Origin: Simplicispira psychrophila DSM 11588
GTDB taxonomy: Bacteria; Pseudomonadota; Gammaproteobacteria; Burkholderiales; Burkholderiaceae_C
Assembly: GCF_000688255.1 (NCBI RefSeq)
Contig: NZ_JHYS01000001.1
Location: forward strand, 186,001 to 250,000
Reading direction: 5' to 3'
Length of the DNA: 64,000 bases
In this document: positions 27,514-36,106 of the stretch, in pieces
Layout of the letters: every line of letters starts with the position of its first letter
Numbering within the stretch: the first letter of the stretch is position 1
Notes under the pieces: generated by a model
Seen by the model: only the letters and a program-made list of their open reading frames with translations
The model's database searches: none
What the model was told of the DNA's origin: nothing
Translations under genes and position numbers: made by a program

Positions 27514-28701
27514 ATGCCCGCCATCATCACCAGCCTGCTTGATACCGATCTGTACAAATTCACCATGTGGCAGGCGCTGCTGCATCGGCACCCGCAAACC
27601 CAGGCCGAGTACGAATTTGTCTGCCGCAACGCGCCGCAATACCGGCTGGCCGATCTGCTGGACGAGGTGAACGCCGAACTCGATCAGCTGTGCCAGCTGC
27701 GCTTTACGCCGGGTGAGCTGGACTATCTGGGCGGGCTGCGTTTCATCAAATCCGACTTTGTCGATTTTTTGCGCATCTTCCAGTTCCAGCGCGCCTTCAT
27801 CAGCGCCAGCGCCGAAGGCGAGCAGCTGCGCATCGTGGCGCGCGGGCCGCAGGTGCATGTGATGGGCTTTGAGATTTTTGTCCTGGCCATCGTCAACGAG
27901 CTGTACTTTCGCCGCTTTGACGCCACCGCCGCGCTGGCGCAGGGGCGCATCAATCTGGCGTGCAAGATCACTCAATTGCAGCAACTGGCCAGCGAGGTGG
28001 CGCTGGCACACCCGTTCGAGCTATTCGACTTTGGCGTGCGCCGGCGCTATTCCAGCGCTTGGCAGCGCGAGGTGGTGCAGGCCTTTGCCAGCCAGGCCGG
28101 CGAGTGGTTCAAGGCGACCTCCAACGTGCACTTGGCGCGCGAGTTGAACTTGGTGCCCGTCGGCACGATGGCGCACGAATACCTGCAAACCTACCAGGCG
28201 CTGGGCGTGCGCCTGCGCGACTTTCAAACTGCAGCCTTGGAAGACTGGGTGCAGGAATACCGCGGCGACTTAGGCATCGCCCTGACCGACACCATCGGCA
28301 TGGACGCCTTCCTGAGCGACTTTGATTTGTACTTCGCCAAGCTGTTTGACGGCCTGCGCCACGACTCGGGCGACCCGTATGTGTGGGGCGAAAAGGCCTT
28401 GGCGCACTACGAAAAACTGCGCATCGACCCGCACACCAAACGGCTGGTGTTTTCCGACGGGCTGGACATCCCACGCGCCCTGGCCCTGTACCGCCATTTT
28501 GGCGACCGCACGCAACTGGGCTGCGGTATTGGCACGCAACTGACCAACGACATGGGGCTAGAGCCCCTGAGCATCGTCATGAAGCTGACCCACGCCAACG
28601 GCCAGCCGGTCGCCAAAATCTCTGACAGTCCCGGCAAGACGCTGTGCGACAACCCGACCTTTCTGGCTTATCTGCGCCAGGTGTTTGACGTCAGCGCGTA
28701 A
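27514..28701 (+). CDS. pncB: Nicotinate phosphoribosyltransferase
   Basis: Converts nicotinate and PRPP to nicotinate mononucleotide with ATP. 395 residues, close to the usual length. Motifs include the N-terminal [17 protein letters not shown], the His-bearing [16 protein letters not shown] (the family's phosphorylatable His), [18 protein letters not shown] and [11 protein letters not shown]. The next gene encodes a mononucleotide adenylyltransferase-Nudix protein, so the pair forms a nicotinate salvage route. Confidence 0.97.
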   Translation: MPAIITSLLDTDLYKFTMWQALLHRHPQTQAEYEFVCRNAPQYRLADLLDEVNAELDQLCQLRFTPGELDYLGGLRFIKSDFVDFLRIFQFQRAFISASAEGEQLRIVARGPQVHVMGFEIFVLAIVNELYFRRFDATAALAQGRINLACKITQLQQLASEVALAHPFELFDFGVRRRYSSAWQREVVQAFASQAGEWFKATSNVHLARELNLVPVGTMAHEYLQTYQALGVRLRDFQTAALEDWVQEYRGDLGIALTDTIGMDAFLSDFDLYFAKLFDGLRHDSGDPYVWGEKALAHYEKLRIDPHTKRLVFSDGLDIPRALALYRHFGDRTQLGCGIGTQLTNDMGLEPLSIVMKLTHANGQPVAKISDSPGKTLCDNPTFLAYLRQVFDVSA

Positions 28702-28751
28702 AGTGAAGCTCAGCCGTGCTTTGTCGCTCTCTTTACCAGAGCATCCAGCGC

Positions 28752-28778
28752 TTGCGTTCTGGCCATCTCCGCTATAAA
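28752..28778 (+). promoter_or_regulatory. Weak candidate promoter for nadM
   Basis: TTGCGT (28752-28757) and TATAAA (28773-28778) with a 15-bp spacer lie about 80 bp before the nadM start in the 159-bp pncB-nadM gap. The spacer is short, so this is tentative. Nothing else is seen in the gap apart from a possible degenerate piece of the dispersed repeat. Confidence 0.25.
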
Positions 28779-28860
28779 ACAGTGTGAAAACCACTGGATT
28801 CATGCGCTGATAGCTCACTTTTTTGACAATCTGCTGCCACAGCCCGCTCTGATCCGACAC

Positions 28861-29913
28861 ATGTACGACACCGCTCTCTACATTGGCCGCTTTGAACCGC
28901 CCCATGCCGGCCACATGGCCTTGCTGCAGCGCGCACTCGACAGCGCGCCGCAAGCCATCGTGGTGATGGGGTCGGCCTGGCAGGTGCGCTCGCCAAAAAA
29001 CCCTTTCACCTGGCCCGAGCGCGAGATCATGCTGCGCGCCGCCCTGAGCAGCGCCGACAACGCGCGCCTGCAAGTGCTGCCGGTGCGCGACTACTACAAC
29101 GAAGCCGTCTGGGTGCAAGCCGTGCGCCGCGCGGTGGCAGAGGGCACGCCGGCCCATGCACGCATCGCACTGGTGGGCCACTTCAAAGACGCTACCAGCA
29201 GCTACCTGGACCAGTTTCCCGGCTGGGATCTGATCCACATGGCGCGCCAGGGGTGCATCGACGCCACCACCATCCGCGATACCTACTTTGGCGCCACCCC
29301 GGCCAGCGCCGCCGCCGCGCTGGCGCCACTGGCCAGTCAGATGCCAGCCAGCACGCTGGCGGCGCTGATCGCCTTTGCCCAGCAGCCCGAATACCCAGTG
29401 CTACAGGAAGAATGGCGCATGTTGCGCGGCTACCGCGCCGCCTGGGCGCAGGCGCCCTACCCGCCGGTGTTTGTCACCGTGGACGCGGTGCTGCGCTGCC
29501 AAGGCCAGGTGCTGCTGATCCGGCGTGCCCACGCGCCCGGTCAGGGGCAACTGGCGGTGCCAGGTGGTTTCATCGAGCAGCGCGAAACGGTGTGGCAATC
29601 GTGCCTGCGCGAGCTGACCGAAGAGACCCACTGCGCCCTGCCCGAAGCCACGCTGCGCACCGCTCTGCGCGAAGTCACCGTGTTCGACCACCCCGACCGC
29701 AGCCAGCGCGGGCGCACCATCACGCACGCGCATTACTTTGATCTGGCCGAAGCGCCCTTCCCGGCGGTGCAGGCCGACGACGACGCCGCGCAAGTGTTGT
29801 GGGTGCCGATAGAGCAGCTGGCAAGCCTGGAAGAAGCATTTTTTGAAGACCACTTTCACATGCTCGACCACTTCTTCGGACTGACGGGGATGGATGGCTT
29901 GCTGCTGCCATGA
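28861..29913 (+). CDS. nadM: Bifunctional nicotinamide-nucleotide adenylyltransferase / Nudix hydrolase
   Basis: 350 residues with two domains. Residues 1-170 are a NadM-type nucleotidyltransferase: GRFEPPHAGH (9-18) is the (H/T)xGH nucleotide-binding motif and IDATTIRDTYFG is the second ATP-binding motif. Residues about 195-345 are a Nudix hydrolase with the box from GGFIEQRETVWQ to LRELTEETHC (around 234-257). The fused NadM-Nudix architecture is known from several bacteria and is linked to NAD synthesis and pyridine-nucleotide clean-up. Downstream of pncB. Confidence 0.92.
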   Translation: MYDTALYIGRFEPPHAGHMALLQRALDSAPQAIVVMGSAWQVRSPKNPFTWPEREIMLRAALSSADNARLQVLPVRDYYNEAVWVQAVRRAVAEGTPAHARIALVGHFKDATSSYLDQFPGWDLIHMARQGCIDATTIRDTYFGATPASAAAALAPLASQMPASTLAALIAFAQQPEYPVLQEEWRMLRGYRAAWAQAPYPPVFVTVDAVLRCQGQVLLIRRAHAPGQGQLAVPGGFIEQRETVWQSCLRELTEETHCALPEATLRTALREVTVFDHPDRSQRGRTITHAHYFDLAEAPFPAVQADDDAAQVLWVPIEQLASLEEAFFEDHFHMLDHFFGLTGMDGLLLP

Positions 29914-29920
29914 AAAAGAG

Positions 29921-29981
29921 TCAAAACAGCCTTTACCGCTTATAAATTAAGCGGTTGCAGCTATTGATTTGATAGTATTTA
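29921..29981 (-). repeat. Dispersed repeat copy R5
   Basis: Minus-strand copy: AATACTATCAAATCAATAGC, then GCAACCGCTTAATTTATAAG, then GGTAAAGGCTGTTTTGA. It begins 7 bp after the nadM stop and lies in the spacer before the GT-C/TPR gene. Confidence 0.75.
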
Positions 29982-30094
29982 CAAAGCAGCATATAGGCCA
30001 TGCCTTAGACTCCACGGCCTGCGCAACCCCCGCGCCCAGTGTGCAGCGTCCAGCCCTGACACCGAGCGCGCGCCGCCCTTCTGCCCCTCTTTGT

Positions 30095-32074
30095 ATGACC
30101 AAGCCGTCTTTATCCCTGCTCATTTTTGGCCTTGTCGTGACCGCTGCCGTGCTGGGCATCTACCTGCCTGGCTGGAACAACCAGCTTTTATTTGACGACC
30201 AGCGGCTGCTCGACGGATCGGTGTTCGGTGTTTATGGCCACCTGACCGAATTCAAGCAGCGCATGTTGTCCTACGGCAGCTTTGTCTGGATCGATGCGCT
30301 GTTCGGCCCTGATTGGGGCAAGCAGCGCCTGGTGAACATCCTGCTGCACCTGGGCACGGTGGCGGCGCTGTACGCGCTGCTGCGCGAGCTGTTGGCGCGC
30401 ACCCGCTTTCCTGAAGAATTTGAAGCCCAGCCGCACTTTGGCTTGTCCCGCACGGCGGCGCTGCGCGTCGGTGTGGCGCTGTTTGCCGTCAACCCGGTAG
30501 CGGTGTATGCGGTGGCGTATCTGATGCAGCGCTCCATCCTCATGGCCACTTTTTTTGCGGTGCTGGCGTGCTGGTTGTATGTGCGTGGCCTGACGCGCGG
30601 GCACGCCTATTGGTATGGGCTGGCGCTGCTGAGCTATGTGCTGGCAGTGCTGTCCAAAGAACATGCATTTTTGATGGCAGCGATGGCTTTGCCGCTGTAT
30701 ATCTTTATCCGACGCCCCCCCTGGAAAAAGATGCTCGTGACGGCCGGGGTGTCTTTGGCCGTTGTGGGCATCGCCAGCGCAGTGCTGTGGTCGATTTATG
30801 CCAGCTTTTTCGGCACCGCCTTTGACGCTCGCTCGCAGGAGTTCATCCGCCAGTTAGAAATTCTCAGTCCCGGTATCTCCGGGCGCATGTACCCGCTGAG
30901 CATCCTGAACGAGGCATGGCTGTTTTTTGCCTATGGTGTGCTCTGGTTTTTGCCCAACGTGGATTGGATGTCGATCGATTTGCGACCCGCCTTTCCGCTG
31001 TCCCTGACCTCGTTTCCACACATCCTGGGCGCTATTGGCTATGTGGCGCTGTGGGCCGCTTCAGTGTGGTTTTTCTTGCGCGGGCGCGGTGCGCTGAGTT
31101 TTGCCGCACTGTGCCTACTGTTTCCGCTGCTGCTGTTTTTTACTGAATTTGCCACGGTCTGGGTGCAAGACCCGATGGTGCTGTACCGCAGCTACCTGTG
31201 GGCCATTGCAGTGCCGGGCCTGATTGCGGTGGTGTTGACCGGGTTTGCCCCCCGCACCATCTATGTCTTGGGCGCTATCTTGATGCTGCTGTGGTCGGTG
31301 CTGGCGCTGGAGCGCACCCTGTCGCTGCGCGATGGCTTTACCGCCTGGGGCGATGCCGCCGAAAAAATAGATATCAAGGCCCCGCCCAACGCCGTGGGAC
31401 GCTGGCAGGCCTTCCTCAACCTGGGGGGCTACCACGTTGAATTCGGCTCACGCACCGAAGCCCGCAAAGCGCTGACTACCGCCATCGCGCTGGGCGAAAA
31501 CAATGGCTACGCCCTGTTCAACATGGGCCTTGCTGCCCAATACGAGAAAAAGCACGCCGAGGCCTTGGCGTGGTTTACCCGCTCCGAGGCCAAAGGCTTT
31601 CACATGGCACTGCTGCCCTACCACCAAGGCGAGTCGCTGTTTGCGCTGGGCCAATGGGCGCAGGCCTACCAAAGCCTGTCAAAGGCGCTGACCATGCCGG
31701 TGGCCGCGCAAGACCATGCCAAATACCGCACCTTGCGTGCCGAAGCGGCGCTGGCGGTGCAGCAATACGAGGTGGCAATAGCAGACTTTCAACGGCTACT
31801 CCTAGATGCCCCCACTGATAGCCGTTTGCTGCAAGGCCTGGGATTGGCGCAGGTGGGCAAAGGCAATGCACCGGCAGCTTTGGCGATTTTCAATCCCCTC
31901 ATCGCCAAGAGCCCGAGCGCTACGGCCTACTACGGGCGCGCCATGGCGTACCTGAAAGCCGGCGACCCAGCAGCCAGTCTGCAAGACCTGGACCAAGCCA
32001 TTGCGCTGGAGCCGAGCAACCCTCGCTACAAAGAGATCCGCGCCCAAATTGCCGCTGGCAAAGAGCCGCGCTGA
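30095..32074 (+). CDS. TMTC-like membrane glycosyltransferase (GT-C) with C-terminal TPR repeats
   Basis: 659 residues from the ATG at 30095; an upstream in-frame start at 29969 would encode repeat DNA and is rejected. Residues about 1-420 are multi-pass membrane, beginning with a helix and a periplasmic LLFDDQRLL motif, like the Asp-rich first loop of GT-C enzymes. From about residue 435 to the end there are tetratricopeptide repeats (for example EARKALTTAIALGENNGYAL and ASLQDLDQAIALEPSNPRYK). This matches the TMTC/DUF1736-like plan of lipid-linked-sugar-dependent protein glycosyltransferases. The next gene, 4 bp away, encodes a polyprenyl-phosphate-sugar-synthase-like domain, suggesting a donor-acceptor pair. 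Exact activity is inferred. Confidence 0.7.
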   Translation: MTKPSLSLLIFGLVVTAAVLGIYLPGWNNQLLFDDQRLLDGSVFGVYGHLTEFKQRMLSYGSFVWIDALFGPDWGKQRLVNILLHLGTVAALYALLRELLARTRFPEEFEAQPHFGLSRTAALRVGVALFAVNPVAVYAVAYLMQRSILMATFFAVLACWLYVRGLTRGHAYWYGLALLSYVLAVLSKEHAFLMAAMALPLYIFIRRPPWKKMLVTAGVSLAVVGIASAVLWSIYASFFGTAFDARSQEFIRQLEILSPGISGRMYPLSILNEAWLFFAYGVLWFLPNVDWMSIDLRPAFPLSLTSFPHILGAIGYVALWAASVWFFLRGRGALSFAALCLLFPLLLFFTEFATVWVQDPMVLYRSYLWAIAVPGLIAVVLTGFAPRTIYVLGAILMLLWSVLALERTLSLRDGFTAWGDAAEKIDIKAPPNAVGRWQAFLNLGGYHVEFGSRTEARKALTTAIALGENNGYALFNMGLAAQYEKKHAEALAWFTRSEAKGFHMALLPYHQGESLFALGQWAQAYQSLSKALTMPVAAQDHAKYRTLRAEAALAVQQYEVAIADFQRLLLDAPTDSRLLQGLGLAQVGKGNAPAALAIFNPLIAKSPSATAYYGRAMAYLKAGDPAASLQDLDQAIALEPSNPRYKEIRAQIAAGKEPR

Positions 32075-32078
32075 CGCC

Positions 32079-33965
32079 ATGGGTGTTACCGTATTGCACA
32101 TTGGCAAGTTCTACCCGCCCCACCACGGCGGGATGGAAGTGTTTCTGGCCGACCTGATCGCTGCCCAACGCGCCCAAGGCATCGACGCCGCAGCTCTGGT
32201 ACACGGCCAACCCGAGCCAGACGACCCGCCATGGCTGCTGCGTGTGCCGGTGCAATTTCACCTGCTGCATGCCCCGATAGCCATCGGTTTTCGTGCGGCG
32301 CTGGCGCGTGCGCTGGAGCAGTGGCAACCTGACGTGCTGCACCTGCACCTGCCCAACAATTCGGTATTCTGGGCGCTGACGCTGGCCGATGCACGGGCTG
32401 TGCCCTGGGTGGTGCACTGGCACTCGGACGTGGTGATGTCGCGCATCCGACCTGCCTTGAGGCTGGCGTACCGGCTGTACCGGCCGTTTGAACAAGCGGT
32501 GCTGGAGCGCGCCACGCGCATCATCGCCACCTCACCGCCCTACCTGCAGGCCAGCGAGCCGCTGCAGCAATGGCACGACAAATGCGCTGTTGTGCCGCTG
32601 GGCCTGCAACTCACCCCGGTAGCCGACATTGCCGCAGCCAGCGAGCCATCCGTTCATCACTGGCAGAAAGGCACCCTGCGCCTGCTCTCGATTGGCCGGC
32701 TGACCTATTACAAGGGCTTTGAAACCCTGATTGTGGCCGTGGCCGACCTGCCCGGTGTCGAGTTGCTGATTGCCGGCGACGGCGAGCTGCGCGCCGCGCT
32801 GCAGGCGCTGATTGACACCCAAACGCCGCCCGGCCAAGCCGCACGCGTGCGCCTGCTCGGCAGCATCAGCGAAGCCGACAAAACCGCCCTGCTGCAAAGC
32901 TGCGACGTGTTTTGCCTGGCCTCGCGCGAGCGCACCGAAGCTTTTGGCGTAGTGCTGCTCGAAGCCATGGAGCACGCACGCCCATGCCTCGTCTCGGCGC
33001 TGTCCGGATCAGGGATGCCGTGGCTGGTCCAGAGCGCTGGCGCCGGCCAGCTGGTCGCAGTGGAAGACGTACCGGCCTGGCAGGCAGCGATTGCGCAGTG
33101 GCAACAGCCAGCGCTGCGCCAGCCCTACGGACAGGCCGGACAACAAGCGCTGCATCAGCGTTTTTCGATCGATGCCTGCGCACGCGCCATCACCACGCAA
33201 TACGCCTTGGCCGCACCCGAGGCGAACCACGCCACCACAGCTGGCAAGGATGTGCTGATCGTCATTCCAGCACGCAACGAAGCTGCCACCATTGGCGCGC
33301 TGCTGCAGCATCTGCAAGCCGCCGGCTGGCACGACGTACTGGTCATCAACGACCACAGCAGCGACGACACCGGCAGCATTGCCCGCGCTGCGGGTGCCCA
33401 GGTGCTCGAACCGGTGCTGCCCATGGGCGCCTGGGGTGGCATGCAGGCGGGCATCCGCTACGGCCTGTCGCGCGGCTACCAGGCCGTCATCACCATGGAT
33501 GCCGACGGCCAGCATGAAGTGGCGGAACTTCCCTCCTTGCTGCAGGCACGTGGGCAGGCTGATGTGGTGATCGGCGCCTTTCCGGAGCGCGCCAGCCGGC
33601 TGCGACAAATCGCCTGGGGCTGGTTTCGCCGCTTGGCCGGTTTTGAACTGCGCGACTTGACCTCGGGGTTTCGGCTGTACAACCGCGACGCCATGGCGCT
33701 GCTGGCCTCGCGCGAGGCCACTTTGCTCGACTACCAGGATCTGGGCGCCCTGCTGATGGTGCGCCGCGCTGGGCTGAACATCACCGAAGTGCCGGTCTCC
33801 ATGAACCTGCGTGCCGTCGGCCAGTCACGCATCTTCAACTCCTGGTTCAGCGTGGGGAAATACATGGCCGCCACCACGCTGCTGTGCATGGCGCGCTGGC
33901 AGGTGCGCGCACCGCGTCTACGCCGCGCTGGTGCTCCAGCCATGGGAAGCCACAAAGGCGAATAG
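32079..33965 (+). CDS. Fused GT4-GT2 glycosyltransferase
   Basis: 628 residues made of two usually separate enzymes. Residues 1 to about 370 are a GT-B fold GT4 transferase (HIGKFYPPHHGGMEVFLADL at the N-terminus; EX7E motif in ERTEAFGVVLLEAME). Residues about 385-610 are a GT-A fold GT2 domain like dolichyl/polyprenyl-phosphate sugar synthases (VIVIPARNEAATIGALL-type start, INDHSSDDT, DADGQHE, C-terminal VPVSMNLRAVGQSRI). No membrane helix is obvious. Start ATG at 32079 follows the GT-C gene by 4 bp. The last 48 bp overlap the convergent LysR gene. Confidence 0.85.
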   Translation: MGVTVLHIGKFYPPHHGGMEVFLADLIAAQRAQGIDAAALVHGQPEPDDPPWLLRVPVQFHLLHAPIAIGFRAALARALEQWQPDVLHLHLPNNSVFWALTLADARAVPWVVHWHSDVVMSRIRPALRLAYRLYRPFEQAVLERATRIIATSPPYLQASEPLQQWHDKCAVVPLGLQLTPVADIAAASEPSVHHWQKGTLRLLSIGRLTYYKGFETLIVAVADLPGVELLIAGDGELRAALQALIDTQTPPGQAARVRLLGSISEADKTALLQSCDVFCLASRERTEAFGVVLLEAMEHARPCLVSALSGSGMPWLVQSAGAGQLVAVEDVPAWQAAIAQWQQPALRQPYGQAGQQALHQRFSIDACARAITTQYALAAPEANHATTAGKDVLIVIPARNEAATIGALLQHLQAAGWHDVLVINDHSSDDTGSIARAAGAQVLEPVLPMGAWGGMQAGIRYGLSRGYQAVITMDADGQHEVAELPSLLQARGQADVVIGAFPERASRLRQIAWGWFRRLAGFELRDLTSGFRLYNRDAMALLASREATLLDYQDLGALLMVRRAGLNITEVPVSMNLRAVGQSRIFNSWFSVGKYMAATTLLCMARWQVRAPRLRRAGAPAMGSHKGE

Positions 33966-34832
33966 GAACTCCATGAAGGTGGCTGCTGCTGGCGACAGTG
34001 CAGCGCTGGCACGGCGGTACACCAGAAATTTGCGCCGCAGCTCGGGTGCGTACACCGGGCGCATTTCCAGCTGGTGCAAATCCACCAGCGAGACGGCGTA
34101 AGGCAGGCAGGCGGTGACGCCTTGGCGTGCGCTGACCATGCTCAGCGCGGTGGTCATGAAGGCCACTTCGTGCGTCGAATGCAGCGTCAACTCCCGCCGT
34201 GCCAGGTGCAAGTCCAGCGCCAGGCGCTCGGTGAACTGGCCCTGGAGCGCAATGAACGGGTACTGCACCACATCACGCCAGCCAATGCGCTTGCACTGCT
34301 GCAGTGCGTGTCCGGGCGGAAACACCACCATGAAGGGCATGTCGAACAGCTCTTGCGTAGCGATCTCGGTAGTGGTGGCGCGCTCGGGCCCGATGCCAAA
34401 GTCCACCTCGCCGGCGCCGACCCGCGCCAGCACGCTCTCGACAGCGCAGTCCACCAGGCGCACCTGCACGCCGGGGTGGGCGGTGCAAAAGGCCGCCATC
34501 ACGTCTGGCAACAGCGTGCAGGCCATCAGCTGCGGCACGGCAATGCGCACCATGCCGCGCTGCAAGGCCTTCAGATCGTCCAGGCCATGTAGCACGCCAT
34601 CGAGGTCTTGCAGCACCTTTTCAATCAAGGGCACAAAACCCTGGCCGACCTGGGTCAGCGCGATGCTGCGCGTGTTGCGATCGACCAAGCGCACGCCCAG
34701 CTGCAGCTCCAATTCTTTGATCAGCCCACTGAGCGCCGACTGGGTGATGTGCAACACCGCCGCCGCCTGGGTAAAGCTGCCGGTGTGGGCCAATGCCACC
34801 AGCGCGCGCAATTGACGCAAGGTCACATTCAT
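33918..34832 (-). CDS. LysR-family transcriptional regulator of the aromatic-type cluster
   Basis: 304 residues. The winged helix-turn-helix is at residues about 3-60 (LRQLRALVALAHTGSFTQAA, then ITQSALSGLIKELE), followed by a substrate-binding domain from about 90 to 295. It is transcribed divergently from the VOC-TRAP-FAH-MAI genes, with a 142-bp shared control region that contains a 19-bp palindrome. It is therefore the likely activator responding to a pathway substrate. Its 3' end overlaps the convergent glycosyltransferase gene by 48 bp. Confidence 0.93.
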   Translation of the reverse strand: MNVTLRQLRALVALAHTGSFTQAAAVLHITQSALSGLIKELELQLGVRLVDRNTRSIALTQVGQGFVPLIEKVLQDLDGVLHGLDDLKALQRGMVRIAVPQLMACTLLPDVMAAFCTAHPGVQVRLVDCAVESVLARVGAGEVDFGIGPERATTTEIATQELFDMPFMVVFPPGHALQQCKRIGWRDVVQYPFIALQGQFTERLALDLHLARRELTLHSTHEVAFMTTALSMVSARQGVTACLPYAVSLVDLHQLEMRPVYAPELRRKFLVYRRASAALSPAAATFMEFLFAFVASHGWSTSAA

Positions 34833-34865
34833 AAGCTTATCTTGTTAATACATTCATAAAAATCG

Positions 34866-34884
34866 TTTGAATCATAGATTCAAA
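34866..34884. promoter_or_regulatory. Candidate LysR operator
   Basis: TTTGAATC-ATA-GATTCAAA is a perfect 8-bp inverted repeat with a 3-bp centre, 34 bp upstream of the LysR start and 91 bp upstream of the VOC start. It fits the T-N11-A plan of LysR boxes. A looser ATTCA/TGAAT pair overlaps on its left (34851-34872). The most likely role is the regulator's recognition site. Confidence 0.55.
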
Positions 34885-34974
34885 GCGCCTCTAATAGCCA
34901 CACAACGGCCAAAGTGGCACCTGCAGACCACACAACCCTTGTACCCACTGACCCCTCAGACTGGAGACATCCCC

Positions 34975-35514
34975 ATGAAGATCAAGAAATTTCACCATGT
35001 AGCCTATCGCTGCATCGACGCCAAAGAAACCGTCGAGTGGTATGGCAAATACCTGAACATGGATTTCATCCTCGCCATTGCCGAAGACGAAGTGCCATCG
35101 ACCAAAGAACCCGATCCGTACATGCACATCTTTCTGGATGCAGGCGCCGGCAATATCCTGGCCTTCTTTGAGCTGCCCACCAAGGCGCCGATGGACCGTG
35201 ACCGCAACACCCCCACCTGGACGCAGCACCTGGCCATGGAAGTGGGCAGCATCGAGGAGATGATGGAAGCCAAGGCGCGCATGGAAGCTGACGGCATCGA
35301 GGTGGTGGGCCCGACCGAGCACACCATCTTCAAGTCGATCTACTTCCGCGATCCGAGCGGCCACCGCCTGGAGCTGGCCGTCAACACCGGCACACCCGAG
35401 ATGATGAAACAGCTGGATGACGTGAAGTGGGACATGCTCAACGAATGGGCCGCCACCAAGAAAGCCCCCAAGCACGCCGCCTGGATGCACGACGGCAGCG
35501 TCGCCACCAAGTAA
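34975..35514 (+). CDS. VOC-superfamily protein (extradiol-dioxygenase/glyoxalase fold)
   Basis: 179 residues. Two VOC beta-alpha-beta modules are visible: residues about 5-70 (FHHVAYRCIDAKETVEWYGK) and 82-136 (WTQHLAMEVGSIEEM, then FRDPSGHRLELAV). His8, Glu66, His85 and Glu133 are at metal-ligand positions of the fold, so a 2-His-1-carboxylate or glyoxalase-like metal site is possible. CTGGAG lies upstream of the ATG at 34975, which I prefer to an upstream in-frame ATG at 34867. It is the first gene of the cluster, ahead of a TRAP transporter and two enzymes of maleyl/fumaryl intermediate processing. It might cleave a ring or act as an isomerase; not decidable by eye. Confidence 0.85.
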   Translation: MKIKKFHHVAYRCIDAKETVEWYGKYLNMDFILAIAEDEVPSTKEPDPYMHIFLDAGAGNILAFFELPTKAPMDRDRNTPTWTQHLAMEVGSIEEMMEAKARMEADGIEVVGPTEHTIFKSIYFRDPSGHRLELAVNTGTPEMMKQLDDVKWDMLNEWAATKKAPKHAAWMHDGSVATK

Positions 35515-35548
35515 GCGAAAAAGCGCAGCACCGCAAAGGAGATACGCC

Positions 35549-36106
35549 ATGGGCAACCGTTGGGGGCACGCCTGCGTGCGTGCATTGGAGATCGTCATCG
35601 TCGCCTGTCTGGCGCTGATGGCGGTACTGGTGTTCGGCAACGTGGTGCTGCGCTATGCGTTCGATTCCGGCATTGCGGTGTCCGAAGAACTCTCGCGCCT
35701 GCTGTTTGTCTGGCTGATCTTCCTGGGCGCCATCTTGGCGTCGGTGCAGCACGCACACATTGGTTTTGACGCGCTGGTGCAGCGCTTGCCGCTGGTGGGC
35801 CGCAAGCTGCTGGTGGTGCTGACCGGCGGCCTGATGCTCTGGGCCTGCGGCATGTTCATCGTCGGCGGCTGGCAGCAAACTGAAATCAACCTCGGCAACA
35901 GCTACCCGGTGCTGGGTATCTCTTATGGCTGGCTATACGGCGTGGCGATTGTGTTTGGCTGCGGCATGGCACTGGCGATTGCCAACAACATCTGGCAAAC
36001 GCTGCGCGATCCCGGCGGGCCGGTGCTGACCAAAGACCTGGGCGACCGCATTCTGGAAAAAATGCCTGACGTGGCGTCTGTTGAAAAGCAGGAGGAGCCG
36101 CAGTGA
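35549..36106 (+). CDS. TRAP transporter small permease (DctQ type)
   Basis: 185 residues with four predicted membrane helices and the family pattern SEELSRLLFVWLIFLGAILA in the second and third. It forms the small integral subunit of a tripartite ATP-independent periplasmic transporter. The next gene (large permease) starts with GTG overlapping its stop by 4 bp. Confidence 0.93.
   Translation: MGNRWGHACVRALEIVIVACLALMAVLVFGNVVLRYAFDSGIAVSEELSRLLFVWLIFLGAILASVQHAHIGFDALVQRLPLVGRKLLVVLTGGLMLWACGMFIVGGWQQTEINLGNSYPVLGISYGWLYGVAIVFGCGMALAIANNIWQTLRDPGGPVLTKDLGDRILEKMPDVASVEKQEEPQ

Noticed and set aside
28774-28825. Possible tenth repeat copy (GCGCTGATAGCTCAC... before nadM).
   Set aside because: Only the GCGCTgATAGCT core fits; the palindrome and the GAGGCnnATTTGA end are missing.
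29969-30095. Upstream start for the GT-C/TPR protein at 29969.
   Set aside because: The extra 42 residues arise partly from dispersed repeat DNA and precede a good membrane-helix start at 30095.
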